Source of the DNA: Prochlorococcus sp. AG-402-C22
GTDB lineage: Bacteria; Cyanobacteriota; Cyanobacteriia; PCC-6307; Cyanobiaceae
Reading direction: 5' to 3'
Length of the DNA: 64,000 nt
Assembly (NCBI GenBank): GCA_003279535.1
Contig: QCHO01000002.1
Coordinates: forward strand, 1 to 64,000
Of this stretch, positions 44,757 through 55,161 are shown piece by piece. The notes beneath the pieces were generated by a model that saw only the letters and a list, made by a program, of their open reading frames with translations, had not been told where the DNA came from and ran no database searches. The stretch's first letter is position 1. Each line of letters begins with the position of its first letter. A program made the translations under genes and the position numbers.

Positions 44757-45827
44757 TTATCTATCAACAAATTGACTCTTAATTAATTGAGCTAAATCAC
44801 TAAATGCAATAGAACTTTTTTTATTGGGCTGGCTTATTGAGATTGGTACACCTTTATTGCTTTCATCAACGAGAGGTATTTCAATAGGAATTTGGGCTAA
44901 TAATGGTAAATCATTTTCTTTAGCTAATGTTTGTCCACCACCTTTACCAAAAATTTCATATTTTTTACTTGGCATATCCGGCGGAATAAATACTGACATA
45001 TTCTCTACAATTCCCAGTAAACGCACTCCGAGTTGTTTAAACATTGCTAATCCCCTCCTTGCATCTTGCAAAGATACTTGTTGAGGAGTAGTGACAACAA
45101 TAGCTCCAGAAATAGGAACAGATTGAGAAAGGGAAATTTGAGCATCTCCTGTTCCTGGAGGCAAGTCAATAACCAAAAAATCAAGATTATTCCATTCAAC
45201 TTGGTACAAAAATTGTCGGATAATACTATTGAGCATTGGTCCTCTCCATATAACTGGCTGACCTTCTTCTATGAGGAAACCCATTGATACCAATGAAATT
45301 CCATATTTATTTATTGGTATTAACCTTTGATCGCTGCCACTACCTTCTGTAACCTTTGGATTCTGTTCGGAAACACCCATCATTGAGGGAGTATTAGGTC
45401 CATAGATATCCGCATCCAGCAAACCAGTTTTTAAACCTAATTTAGCTAGAGAACAAGCGAGATTAACTGCAATGGTACTTTTTCCAACTCCACCTTTACC
45501 ACTGCTAACAGCTATGATATGTTGAATCCCATCAATCTTCTGCAACTCAGGAACACTACTTTGAGTTTTAGATTCTGTGTTTGAAGGATTATTATCTATC
45601 TCTATTTGAACATCAGCAATATCTTCAAATTCCAGTAGTACTTTTCTAACCTCTTGTACAATTCTATCTCTCTGAGAATTAGCAAATGATGGTAATGATA
45701 ATGTTACGATTACTCTCGGTATAGTTACTCTTACGTTTTTAATCCAAGCTAATTCAATTACATTTTTCTTTGATCCAATATCTAGAACTTTTTGTAAAGC
45801 AAAATTCGCATCTTCTATCGTGGTCAT
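44757..45827 (-). CDS. mrp: Mrp/NBP35-type P-loop ATPase (Fe-S carrier)
   Basis: IIAVSSGKGGVGKSTIAVNLA; DADIYGPNTPSMMG; FLVIDLPPGTGDAQISLSQ. Confidence 0.94.
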   Translation of the reverse strand: MTTIEDANFALQKVLDIGSKKNVIELAWIKNVRVTIPRVIVTLSLPSFANSQRDRIVQEVRKVLLEFEDIADVQIEIDNNPSNTESKTQSSVPELQKIDGIQHIIAVSSGKGGVGKSTIAVNLACSLAKLGLKTGLLDADIYGPNTPSMMGVSEQNPKVTEGSGSDQRLIPINKYGISLVSMGFLIEEGQPVIWRGPMLNSIIRQFLYQVEWNNLDFLVIDLPPGTGDAQISLSQSVPISGAIVVTTPQQVSLQDARRGLAMFKQLGVRLLGIVENMSVFIPPDMPSKKYEIFGKGGGQTLAKENDLPLLAQIPIEIPLVDESNKGVPISISQPNKKSSIAFSDLAQLIKSQFVDR

Positions 45828-45924
45828 TAAATTTTTAAATATTTTGACAAGGTAGTCGACTGTTGAAAAGATTAAGAACTATGTCGAACTATCAAATAAT
45901 AGGCAATAAGGTCCCCCTAAGAGA

Positions 45925-45948
45925 AATTATAAAGGGAAACTTATAATT
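45925..45948 (+). promoter_or_regulatory. putative hairpin in hemF upstream region
   Basis: AATTATAA-agggaaac-TTATAATT, a perfect 8-bp inverted repeat, 38 bp before the hemF ATG. Confidence 0.4.
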
Positions 45949-45985
45949 AACCAAAAAATTTTTTTCTTCAAGATTTACTAAATAC

Positions 45986-47014
45986 ATGTTCAGAGAACCT
46001 CCTCAAAACTCGAGAGAAAAAACTAAAAATCTCTTATTAACTCTGCAAGACAAAATTTGTTCAGGGCTTGAAAATATAGATGGCAAAGGGAAATTTATAG
46101 AAGAATCCTGGGTAAGAGACGAAGGTGGTGGTGGAAGATCTAGAGTATTGAAAAATGGTTCTATCTTTGAACAAGCAGGAGTAAATTTCTCTGAAGTACA
46201 AGGAAAAGAATTACCTCAATCTATAATCTCTCAAAGGCCTGAAGCAAAAGGTCATGAATGGTTCGCTACAGGAACTTCTATGGTGTTGCATCCTAAGAAT
46301 CCCTATATTCCTACAGTTCATCTGAATTATAGATATTTCGAAGCTGGTCCTGTTTGGTGGTTTGGAGGAGGTGCAGACTTAACCCCTTTTTATCCTTATC
46401 TTTCTGATGTGAGAAATTTTCATAACGAGCATAAAAAAGCTTGCGAGAAAGTTGATAAAGATTTGCATAAAGTTTTCAAACCATGGTGTGATGAATATTT
46501 CTTCTTGAAGCATAGGGATGAATCTAGAGGCATAGGAGGTATTTTTTATGATTATCAAGATGGTTCAGGCAATATTTATAAAGGAAATAATAAAAATGGA
46601 GAGGCATCAAAAGCTTCACAGAATATTGGCAAATCTAATTTAAATTGGGATAATTTATTTTCTTTAGCGGAAAACTGTGGACAGGCATTCCTCCCTTCAT
46701 ATTTGCCAATTATTGAAAATAGAGCTTCTCAAAGATATTCATCGAAGGAAAAAGAATTTCAGCTGTATCGAAGAGGTAGATATGTCGAATTCAATTTAGT
46801 TTGGGATAGAGGGACTATTTTTGGACTACAAACAAACGGCAGGACTGAATCTATATTAATGTCCTTACCACCTTTAGCTAGATGGGAATATGGATATAAA
46901 GCTAAAAAGGGTTCTCGAGAGGAATTTCTCACATCAATTTTTACAAAACCCCAAGATTGGTTAAATGACAAAGAGTTAGAGAAATTCTGTATTGAAAATA
47001 ATATCTTTGATTAA
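45986..47014 (+). CDS. hemF: oxygen-dependent coproporphyrinogen III oxidase
   Basis: [67 protein letters not shown]. Confidence 0.97.
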   Translation: MFREPPQNSREKTKNLLLTLQDKICSGLENIDGKGKFIEESWVRDEGGGGRSRVLKNGSIFEQAGVNFSEVQGKELPQSIISQRPEAKGHEWFATGTSMVLHPKNPYIPTVHLNYRYFEAGPVWWFGGGADLTPFYPYLSDVRNFHNEHKKACEKVDKDLHKVFKPWCDEYFFLKHRDESRGIGGIFYDYQDGSGNIYKGNNKNGEASKASQNIGKSNLNWDNLFSLAENCGQAFLPSYLPIIENRASQRYSSKEKEFQLYRRGRYVEFNLVWDRGTIFGLQTNGRTESILMSLPPLARWEYGYKAKKGSREEFLTSIFTKPQDWLNDKELEKFCIENNIFD

Positions 47015-47041
47015 AAATTATCAAATAACTTTTTAAGTATC

Positions 47042-47599
47042 TTAAATAGGTGTTTTAAATAAAGAACCGTCACTTTTTAATTGAAGTTTTTCTCCAAGTT
47101 CATTTTCTAAAGAGATTAATTCATCTCTATGCGCTCTTAATCTCATGAAAGTTGAATTTGTTTCATTTTCATCTATCAATCTTAATTCAAATTTCTCCTC
47201 TCTTGCTGATTTCTTAAAATAAACAATGCCAGACAAAGGGCCACCAACTAATCCTAAAAGAATAGGCCACCAACCTAATTCAGGATATATCTGAATAATC
47301 ACTAATCCCAAAGCACAAGAACCAAAACCGCCAAGAAAACCTAAAAAAATTGCTAAAAATTTACTAGAAACAACTTGCCCCTTAAATATCAAAATTCTTT
47401 GTTCAAAATCTCCTCCCGTTTGCTTCCATCCCCTCAAATTAAGCCATTGACATAAATCATTTAAAACCTTAACTGGCTGTTGAGAAGAAGAAATCTCAAC
47501 TATGGTTGTTCTATCTTTACTAGAGGCCCTAAGAAAAAAAAATAATCCTATGGCCAAAAGAATTGTCAGTAATAATGTTGAATTTAAGGAATAGGACAT
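47042..47599 (-). CDS. CCB2/CCB4-like cofactor-assembly membrane protein (DUF2930-type)
   Basis: LNLRGWKQTGGDFEQRILIFKGQVVSSKFLAIFLGFLGGFGSCALGLVIIQIYPELGWWPILLGL; two-TM cyanobacterial/plastid pattern. Confidence 0.65.
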   Translation of the reverse strand: MSYSLNSTLLLTILLAIGLFFFLRASSKDRTTIVEISSSQQPVKVLNDLCQWLNLRGWKQTGGDFEQRILIFKGQVVSSKFLAIFLGFLGGFGSCALGLVIIQIYPELGWWPILLGLVGGPLSGIVYFKKSAREEKFELRLIDENETNSTFMRLRAHRDELISLENELGEKLQLKSDGSLFKTPI

Positions 47600-47764
47600 T
47601 AAGTAAATTTTTTCTAGTAACTCGAGAATAAAAATTAAAATTACATCATATTATAATTTTTGAGAGTTATTCTGTAAAATAATCATATTAGATAAAAATT
47701 CTTAATTAAAAAAAATCTTAACTAATATTCTAAGATCTTAAATTACTTTAAATACTTATTAAAA

Positions 47765-48400
47765 ATGACTATTGAAAATAAAAATATTGATTTTCTTAAT
47801 AGCGATTTAACAGCAGATTTATACAATCTTTATAAGAACTCATCCTACCTAGCTATTGACACCGAAGCAATGGGTTTAATTCATGGAAGAGATAGACTTT
47901 GTTTGGTACAAATATGCAATGAATTTGGTAGAACATCCTGTATAAAAATCGAAATAAATACATCTTCTTCACCTAATTTAAAAGCACTTCTTGAAGATGA
48001 AAAAATTACTAAAATATTTCACTATGCGCGATTTGATGTCGCAGCTTTAAAATGCAATCTTGAAATTAATACAAAAAATATTTTTTGTACAAAAATTGCG
48101 AGTAAGTTGGCAAGAACTTATACCAATAAACACGGTTTAAAAGATTTAATAAATGAATTATTAGAGATAGAACTGGACAAAAGCTCGCAAAGTAGTGATT
48201 GGGGTAGCAACGAAGATTTAACAAAAGATCAATTAGATTATGCAGCAAATGATGTTAGATATTTAATTGAAGCTATGCATAAATTAAAAGTTATCTTAAA
48301 AAGAGAGAAAAGATATGAATTAGCTCAAAAATGTTTCGAAACAGTTTCTGTACATGCTGATTTAGACATACTAAAATTCTCAAATATATTTGAACATTAA
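47765..48400 (+). CDS. RNase D-like 3'-5' exonuclease
   Basis: YLAIDTEAMGLIHGRDRLCLVQIC (DEDD Exo I); FHYARFDVAALK (Exo II); LDYAANDVRYLI (Exo III). Confidence 0.88.
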   Translation: MTIENKNIDFLNSDLTADLYNLYKNSSYLAIDTEAMGLIHGRDRLCLVQICNEFGRTSCIKIEINTSSSPNLKALLEDEKITKIFHYARFDVAALKCNLEINTKNIFCTKIASKLARTYTNKHGLKDLINELLEIELDKSSQSSDWGSNEDLTKDQLDYAANDVRYLIEAMHKLKVILKREKRYELAQKCFETVSVHADLDILKFSNIFEH

Positions 48401-48403
48401 AAA

Positions 48404-48670
48404 TCAATCTTCAGTTAAAAAATTATCTTCATCATCAAGGGTTTCCATAAGCTTATCAAGTATTCTTGAAGAACTTAATTTATCTCCTTCGTTTTTTTCA
48501 CAAATTTTTAAGAGATTTTGTGCAACTTGTATTTTTTCTTGAATAGTTTTGGAGCCCTCTTTTGCAATTTGAATTTCTACTTTCTTCTTAGCAGAAGATA
48601 AGCTTATACTCATAATTTTTGCAATCTGTGCGCAAATTTTTAAATATTGCCGATCATTTATTGGATACAT
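48404..48670 (-). CDS. small conserved hypothetical protein
   Basis: 88-aa ORF with plausible helical composition between two confident genes. Confidence 0.55.
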   Translation of the reverse strand: MYPINDRQYLKICAQIAKIMSISLSSAKKKVEIQIAKEGSKTIQEKIQVAQNLLKICEKNEGDKLSSSRILDKLMETLDDEDNFLTED

Positions 48671-48699
48671 AAAGGATTAAAAAACGCTATGGCCATTTA

Positions 48700-49929
48700 C
48701 TAAGATAACAAATGAGAGTTTATGGAATCTACTATTTTCTTACTTGCACCAGATTCTCCCATCCTTTTTTTTCCAATTTTTGCTTGTTCTAACCTTTCAA
48801 CTTTTTCTCCCAAAAGTAAACTTAAACGTTTTAAAAGAATTTTTTTATTCTTGCAAACTAAAACACTACCTCCTAATAGTCTTGATTGCCTTTTTGCAAA
48901 TGATTTTGTAAATTGTGGTCCAGATCCAGGAAGAGAAAGAGATGGAATTCCTAGGCCCGTAATTTGCTCTGTAGCAGTTCCGGCATTACACAAGCCAACA
49001 TCTGCCATATTTGCCCATAAATTGAATTTGCCTTTTCCAATCAATATAAATTTTTCTCTCTTTTTCCATACTGAATCTTCATCAATCAAAAATTTAATCT
49101 TACTTTGTTTTTGAAAACCATATTTTTTTAAATAACTTTTAATTTTAATTACATTTGCATTAATACTCAAGGGCAAAAGTATTACCAAATTTTTAGAAAA
49201 ATCAAAATCTTGCAAACAATCAAGAAAATTATCAAGATTTTTAAATGCCTCTGGGTATCTGCTTCCAACTAATAAAATTATCCTGTTGAAAGCAATACTA
49301 TTTGATATCTTTTCATTTTTTGTAGTAACAAAATCCATCATTGGATTACCTAAGTATTTTGCACCAATTTTTTTTCTATTCAAATTATTAGCTGTTAATT
49401 TATCTCTCATAATTAAATTTTTACATCTTGGAGATGTCATTAAATACATTTCCCATGGATCCCATTCAGAACCTTTCAACTTATGATAAAAATCGCTTAA
49501 AGCCCAACCAGGTCCACTACTCCAAGTATGGTCACTTTTGGGAGTTCCAATAAAACTGAATTCGCATTCTGAACTCCATGCATAAAATAACGGTAGAAAA
49601 TCTCCTACTGCTATAATTTTGCAGTTATGTTTTGACTTTTGTTTTACAATTAAAAAATTTTTTAAATTATCTATTAAAAATCCTGCAAACAAATCAAGCA
49701 AAAATCCTTTTAAACTTTGATTACTAAAACCTCCACTTGGAAGCTCTTTTAAATATCCTATCTTACGAAAATTCTTTGATTTTATTGAATTAAATACATC
49801 TCCATTTCCTACTAATGGCAAAACTTCAATATGTTTGTTTTTTATTTTTTTTAATAATCTTTTTATTATTTCTGATGCAATGACATCTTCTCCATGCCCA
49901 TTACATATGAATAATAGAGAATGAGTCAC
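48700..49929 (-). CDS. LpxB-related glycosyltransferase-like protein (TIGR03492-type)
   Basis: LLFICNGHGEDVIASEIIKRL...PLVGNGDVF...NAGTATEQITGLGIPSLSLPGSGPQFTKSFAKRQSRLLGGSV. A GTG start at 49929 is preferred because the longer ORF runs through tRNA-Cys. Confidence 0.8.
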   Translation of the reverse strand: MTHSLLFICNGHGEDVIASEIIKRLLKKIKNKHIEVLPLVGNGDVFNSIKSKNFRKIGYLKELPSGGFSNQSLKGFLLDLFAGFLIDNLKNFLIVKQKSKHNCKIIAVGDFLPLFYAWSSECEFSFIGTPKSDHTWSSGPGWALSDFYHKLKGSEWDPWEMYLMTSPRCKNLIMRDKLTANNLNRKKIGAKYLGNPMMDFVTTKNEKISNSIAFNRIILLVGSRYPEAFKNLDNFLDCLQDFDFSKNLVILLPLSINANVIKIKSYLKKYGFQKQSKIKFLIDEDSVWKKREKFILIGKGKFNLWANMADVGLCNAGTATEQITGLGIPSLSLPGSGPQFTKSFAKRQSRLLGGSVLVCKNKKILLKRLSLLLGEKVERLEQAKIGKKRMGESGASKKIVDSINSHLLS

Positions 49930-49971
49930 CTGACTGTTAAGATCATAAAAAGATTCAATCGAATCTCTTTC

Positions 49972-50042
49972 GGCGGCATGGCCAAGTGGTAAGGCAGAGG
50001 ATTGCAAATCCTTTATCCCCAGTTCGAATCTGGGTGCCGCCT
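49972..50042 (+). tRNA. tRNA-Cys(GCA)
   Basis: ggcggcatggccaagtggtaaggcagaggattGCAaatcctttatccccagttcgaatctgggtgccgcct; full cloverleaf. Confidence 0.94.
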
Positions 50043-50295
50043 TTTTCAATTTTTCAGCATATTTCTGTATAAACCGTTGTAAAAAAAAGAGCTTATAATA
50101 TCTGTTATGCATTTCTTTGAAAAAAACTTGGACGGTCAGTGGATAGTAAGTAAGACCTCTTTTCTTACAATCCTTCAATAAGTATTATATCGCTCATAAT
50201 TTATCTTTTTATTTACCGCCCTTAGACGTTGATTTCTCAGATTTCATTAACAAATTAAATGCATAAAATTATTTTCTAGACAAATTTAAACTATT

Positions 50296-50463
50296 TTAGT
50301 AATCGTTATCTGCTACACACATTCCTAAACATCTCACGCCATTTGATGCAGTCCTTTGGCAATGATTACATAAAATTACATCTTTATTTGAAGGAAGAGT
50401 AATATTTGAACTATTTTGAACTTTTGAACTTACTAACTCTTTTTTTGAATTAAATAGAGCCAT
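50296..50463 (-). CDS. small protein with zinc-ribbon-like Cys motif
   Basis: MALFNSKKELVSSK...CNHCQRTASNGVRCLGMCVADNDY: CxxC and CxxxC; start overlaps the end of the upstream CDS by 14 nt. Confidence 0.6.
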   Translation of the reverse strand: MALFNSKKELVSSKVQNSSNITLPSNKDVILCNHCQRTASNGVRCLGMCVADNDY

Positions 50464-51094
50464 TCTTTGAATCATTACTTGAATCGATACTAACAACAAG
50501 TGAAGCATTTGCGTTGGAAGAGGGTATATCCATAATTTTTACAGTTTCTTTAGGCTCATCAATAATTTGATTTTCTTCAGCATTGTCATCAACTGCACAT
50601 GCTTCAAGAGCCTCTCGCAGAAGTGAATCAAAAGTTGCTCCAGGTAATCTATGTCTAGCAACCTCAAGAAAAGTTCTCGGTAACGATTCAGAAGCAGCAT
50701 CTCTTAGGGCAGGATTATTCTTTCTATGTTCTTGTTCCTCTTCTATGGATTTAATAAACCTTAATGTGACATCTCTTTTGGTAGAAGCTTTTATCAAAGT
50801 ATCGTTTTCAGGATTACTAATTTGAGATCCATTTTCAAGATCACTAAGCCTTTTTTCCAAACTATTTAAAACTTCATTAGCTTCTTTACTAATATGAGCT
50901 AATTGACCATCAGACAAATTAGGTAAATCAGCAACAAAAACCTTCCCATGATCTCTTAGTGTCAAAAAAGTAGGTCTTGGGCCTTGAGCCTGTCTGCCGC
51001 TAATTTCAGAATTATTACCTATCGGTCTTTTTGGAGGTGTAGGACCAGCTGAACTACGTCTACGTGTAATTCTTTGATTATTTGCAAAAGGCAT
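50450..51094 (-). CDS. conserved hypothetical protein
   Basis: 214-aa ORF, charged, protein-like composition; no family recognised. Confidence 0.65.
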   Translation of the reverse strand: MPFANNQRITRRRSSAGPTPPKRPIGNNSEISGRQAQGPRPTFLTLRDHGKVFVADLPNLSDGQLAHISKEANEVLNSLEKRLSDLENGSQISNPENDTLIKASTKRDVTLRFIKSIEEEQEHRKNNPALRDAASESLPRTFLEVARHRLPGATFDSLLREALEACAVDDNAEENQIIDEPKETVKIMDIPSSNANASLVVSIDSSNDSKNGSI

Positions 51095-51216
51095 TGAATT
51101 AAAGGTTAAATCTTAATACTTAAACTTCCGATATAATTCGGTGCTAATTTTATTATATTACACCTAACTTTTTCATTTGTGTATAAAAAATTTTTTAAAA
51201 ATCATTTAAAAAAAAT

Positions 51217-52260
51217 TTAAGTTAAGATTCCAGGCAAAAATTGAGTAATTCTTGAATCTTTTTTTCGAACTATCTTTCCAATCTCCCAACTATCGATGTC
51301 ATGATCTTTACAGATATCTAATATTGGATCTTTAAATTTTTTATCAATAATTAAACAAAATCCGACTCCAAGGTTAAACGTATTCCAAAAATCTTTTTCA
51401 GGAATCGTGCCTTTTTCTTTTAGGAATTTAAATAAAATAGGTATTTCCCAAGAATTGGTATCGATAAAAGGAATAAAATCAGAAGGCATACATCTTGGTA
51501 AATTCTCTGGAATGCCTCCACCAGTAATATGAGACATTGCTTTAATTTCTATATTTTCAGATAACATTTGGTTAATAACATTGTTGTAAATTTTTGTAGG
51601 TTTCAATAATTCATCATAAAAATTTAAGTGATAAACTTTTTCAAATTCTTTATCTATTTGATTATTATCTTGAATTATTTTTCTTACTAGACTAAAGCCA
51701 TTACTATGAACTCCATTACTTTTTAAACCAATTATTAAGTCATTTTCTAATACTTTTTTACCATTAATAAGCTTATATTCGTCTACTATACCCACACAAA
51801 ATCCTGCTAAATCATACTTATTATTTGAATAAAATCCTGGCATTTCAGCAGTTTCTCCACCGAGTAATGAACAGTTATTTTCTCCACAACCATGAGAAAT
51901 GCCTTGAACAACCTGCAATAATTGTTTCTTATCAAGCTTGCCAGTAGCAATATAATCAAGGAAAAATAAAGGCTTTGCACCGCTGGTAATAATATCATTC
52001 ATGCACATAGCAACCAAATCAACGCCAACCTCAAAGTGAAAGTTTTTACTTTGGGCTAATTCTAATTTTGTGCCAACACCATCAGTTCCTGAAACTAAAA
52101 CTGGTTTTTTAAAACCATCGATAGGGATTCTAAATAAACCTCCGAACCCACCAATACCTTCAATCACATTAGATGTATGCGTTCCTTCAACTGCCTGTTT
52201 AATTTCGGAAACAAATTCTCGCCCAGCTTCTATATCAACACCTGATGTTTTGTAATCCAT
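51217..52260 (-). CDS. purM: phosphoribosylformylglycinamidine cyclo-ligase (AIRS)
   Basis: YKTSGVDIEAGREFV; SGTDGVGTKLELA; GGETAEMPGFY; HITGGGIPENLPR. Confidence 0.96.
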   Translation of the reverse strand: MDYKTSGVDIEAGREFVSEIKQAVEGTHTSNVIEGIGGFGGLFRIPIDGFKKPVLVSGTDGVGTKLELAQSKNFHFEVGVDLVAMCMNDIITSGAKPLFFLDYIATGKLDKKQLLQVVQGISHGCGENNCSLLGGETAEMPGFYSNNKYDLAGFCVGIVDEYKLINGKKVLENDLIIGLKSNGVHSNGFSLVRKIIQDNNQIDKEFEKVYHLNFYDELLKPTKIYNNVINQMLSENIEIKAMSHITGGGIPENLPRCMPSDFIPFIDTNSWEIPILFKFLKEKGTIPEKDFWNTFNLGVGFCLIIDKKFKDPILDICKDHDIDSWEIGKIVRKKDSRITQFLPGILT

Positions 52261-52358
52261 GAAAAAAAAATGATAGACTTTCCCTATATAGATATTCCTC
52301 CGAAGATTGCTTTTGTCCAGTAATTATTTATCAAATAGATTTATTTTTTAAAAACAAA

Positions 52359-53888
52359 GTGCAGAAAGTAATTATAAGGAAAACTGAAGAAATAGAAAAT
52401 TGGAGGAGAAATATAACGAGTGATATTAACTTCATTCCAACAATGGGGAATCTCCATAATGGACATTCAAAACTTATATCAACAGCAAAAAATGAAAACT
52501 CCAATATAAATTTAGTAAGTATTTTTGTTAATCCACTTCAATTTGATAACAAGTCAGATTTAAAAAAATATCCTAAAACAATTGACAATGATATTAAAAT
52601 CTCCTTTGCAAATGGGGCAGATGCCATCTTCATACCAAATACTGATGATATATATCCGCCGAATAACAAAAATATTAAATTCCTTAAAGCTTCAACAGAG
52701 TTATCATCGGCGTTGTGTGGATTAAATCGAATTGGTCATTTTGATGGTGTTTGTACTGTAGTTTATAGATTACTTAATATCATCAAGCCGAAAAATCTTT
52801 ATTTAGGAGAAAAAGATTGGCAACAACTATTAATATTAAAACATCTTATCCTAACAAAAAAATTAAATGTAGCTATTAAATCTGTCCCTACTCAAAGAGA
52901 TTTTGATGGAATTCCTTTAAGTTCTCGAAATATACATCTTTCAAAAGACGAAAGAAAATTAATTAGATTTTTTTCAAATGAATTATTAGAAGCCAAAAAA
53001 AATTTTCAAAAAGAAAAAAAGATAAGCATAAAAGAAATAATTCAAAAGCTGTCAGTTAAAAAAATTTCAATTGAGTACTTAGAACATTTACACCCTTATA
53101 CTCTCCAAAACTCAAAAGATGAGGATAATATTTCGATACTAGCTGGTGCGATAAGATGTGGAGAGACTAGATTAATTGATCACGTTTTCCTAATGAAAAG
53201 AAGCCCAATAATTGCGATTGATGGTCCTGCTGGGGCAGGTAAAAGTACGGTCACAAAATTAATAGCGAAGAAACTTAAACTTTTATATTTAGATACTGGA
53301 GCAATGTATAGGGCATTGAGTTGGCTCCTGATAAGAGAAAATATTGATTATAAAAAGGAAAAAGAATTACAGAATATTCTCAAAAATATTTCCATTATAT
53401 TCAAGTCAAATGCGAATTCACATCAGGATGTTTTTATTAATAACTACTGTGTTACTGAAGAAATTAGGTCGCGAGAGATAAGTTCCATAGTTTCTAAAAT
53501 TTCTTCGATTAAAGAAGTAAGAAAATTCTTAGTAGAAGAACAAAGAAAAATTGGCAAATCAGGCGGACTCGTAGCTGAGGGAAGAGATATAGGAACAACA
53601 GTTTTCCCTGATGCAGAACTTAAAATATTTCTAACAGCAAGCATCGATGAGAGGGCAAAGAGAAGAAAGTCTGACAAAAAAAGCAAAGACTCTCAAGTAA
53701 TAGATATTCATAAATTAAAGGAACTAATAAAGAAAAGAGATTTTGAAGATTCTAAAAGGGAAATTTCACCTCTAATAAAAGCGGACGAGGCCATTGAAAT
53801 TAATACTGATGGATATTTGATTAATGAGGTAGTAGATAAAATTATTGATCTTTATAATGACAAGATTCCTAAAGAGACTCAGAACTAA
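52359..53888 (+). CDS. panC-cmk: bifunctional pantoate--beta-alanine ligase / cytidylate kinase
   Basis: FIPTMGNLHNGHSKLI...GEKDWQQLLILKHL (PanC) then IIAIDGPAGAGKSTVTKLIAKKLKLLYLDTGAMYRALSW...VAEGRDIGTTVFPDAELKIFLTAS (Cmk) in one frame. Confidence 0.95.
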   Translation: MQKVIIRKTEEIENWRRNITSDINFIPTMGNLHNGHSKLISTAKNENSNINLVSIFVNPLQFDNKSDLKKYPKTIDNDIKISFANGADAIFIPNTDDIYPPNNKNIKFLKASTELSSALCGLNRIGHFDGVCTVVYRLLNIIKPKNLYLGEKDWQQLLILKHLILTKKLNVAIKSVPTQRDFDGIPLSSRNIHLSKDERKLIRFFSNELLEAKKNFQKEKKISIKEIIQKLSVKKISIEYLEHLHPYTLQNSKDEDNISILAGAIRCGETRLIDHVFLMKRSPIIAIDGPAGAGKSTVTKLIAKKLKLLYLDTGAMYRALSWLLIRENIDYKKEKELQNILKNISIIFKSNANSHQDVFINNYCVTEEIRSREISSIVSKISSIKEVRKFLVEEQRKIGKSGGLVAEGRDIGTTVFPDAELKIFLTASIDERAKRRKSDKKSKDSQVIDIHKLKELIKKRDFEDSKREISPLIKADEAIEINTDGYLINEVVDKIIDLYNDKIPKETQN

Positions 53889-53893
53889 TAAAT

Positions 53894-54367
53894 TCAAGAA
53901 ATGCTTTCCAAGAAGCCACCCACAGAGTCTTCTAAAATATCAAGAACATGATCAAAGCCCTCATCTCCTCCAAAATATGGATCAGGAACTTCATCCTCAT
54001 TATAAACTGATCTAAAATTTTGTATTTTTTTTATTGATGCAAAATCAGTTGAAAGTGTTCTATTTTTAAGATCTTGAATATTGCTAAAATTTGAATCGTC
54101 CATCGCGAGAATATAATTAAATTCTGCAAAATCTTTGGTAGTAATTTGACGAGCCCTGCTTAAGATTTTTATGTCTCTTCTTTCAGCCGCAATTCTCATT
54201 CTAGAGTCAGCTTTTTTTCCAACATGCCAACTCCCAGTTCCAGCAGAATCTATAATAAAGGCATCAGTTAATCCCTTCTTTTCAAGTAAACTTATAAAAA
54301 TAGCTTCTGCAGCAGGAGACCTACAAATATTTCCCAAACATACAAAAAGAACAGAAATTTTTTTCAT
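53894..54367 (-). CDS. low-molecular-weight protein tyrosine phosphatase
   Basis: VLFVCLGNICRSPAAEAIF P-loop; DSAGTGSWHVG; VPDPYFGGDEGFDHVLD. Confidence 0.94.
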   Translation of the reverse strand: MKKISVLFVCLGNICRSPAAEAIFISLLEKKGLTDAFIIDSAGTGSWHVGKKADSRMRIAAERRDIKILSRARQITTKDFAEFNYILAMDDSNFSNIQDLKNRTLSTDFASIKKIQNFRSVYNEDEVPDPYFGGDEGFDHVLDILEDSVGGFLESIS

Positions 54368-54399
54368 ATGGTTTTAAATTTATATAAATTATAAGACTT

Positions 54400-55161
54400 T
54401 TAAGTAATAAATAAAACTTCTTTAATTAAAGATTCAGTAAATTCCTTTCCAAACAAACTCGATAACATTGGCCTTGCTGGATCGTTATCTCTTCTATATT
54501 GCAAATAATTATTTTGACCATTTATTAATTCTTTTTGCAGATCCATATTGGCTTCCTCGCTTTCGAAAAGAATTTCCAAATACAAATTTAGATATTCCTT
54601 AAATGAGGCATAAAGCTGATTAGAAATTAAAAAATCACTCCTTTCTTCTTTTGGTAATTTTGACCAGATAACCCCTGGAGAAAAAAACTTTGCTACTTCT
54701 GGAGACATTTTTTCAGCTAATGGGAGTAATGAATGACAACGAGTTTTGAGTTTTATAAGTTTTTCTAATAACTCATCATTATATTGATTTTGTATTTTTA
54801 GTGAAGGCTGAAAATCTAATACTAATAAATGACTATTAGGAAGAGAAACAAAATCTACGCCAAAAAATGGGACGTTATAAATAGTATTTGGAGTAATTAA
54901 AAAATTTAAAACAGAATAATTTGGACTATTTATGCAAACTGCTCTTGCAAATTGAATTCTTTTTTTATGCGTTACACCCCAAGTAGAAAGATTCACATTT
55001 TTTTTTGATTTTTTTGAACCATAAGTTGAATCTTTATAGGAATATTCCGAAGGTATTATTTTTTCTAAACAGTTATATTTAATTAAATTGTTAATTAAAT
55101 ATTTTAAAAAATTATGCCATCTCCAATCTGGCCTATAAAAAATAGTATCTTGTATTAACAT
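54400..55161 (-). CDS. pebB: phycoerythrobilin:ferredoxin oxidoreductase
   Basis: Ferredoxin-dependent bilin reductase pattern ([22 protein letters not shown]); C-terminal [22 protein letters not shown]; operon order with pebA and ho1. Confidence 0.9.
   Translation of the reverse strand: MLIQDTIFYRPDWRWHNFLKYLINNLIKYNCLEKIIPSEYSYKDSTYGSKKSKKNVNLSTWGVTHKKRIQFARAVCINSPNYSVLNFLITPNTIYNVPFFGVDFVSLPNSHLLVLDFQPSLKIQNQYNDELLEKLIKLKTRCHSLLPLAEKMSPEVAKFFSPGVIWSKLPKEERSDFLISNQLYASFKEYLNLYLEILFESEEANMDLQKELINGQNNYLQYRRDNDPARPMLSSLFGKEFTESLIKEVLFIT

Noticed and set aside
48722-49114. 130-aa plus-strand ORF opposite the LpxB-like gene
   Set aside because: Antisense shadow ORF.
49930-50178. N-terminal extension of the LpxB-like ORF
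   Set aside because: Runs through tRNA-Cys on the opposite strand; a GTG at 49929 directly precedes the conserved start.
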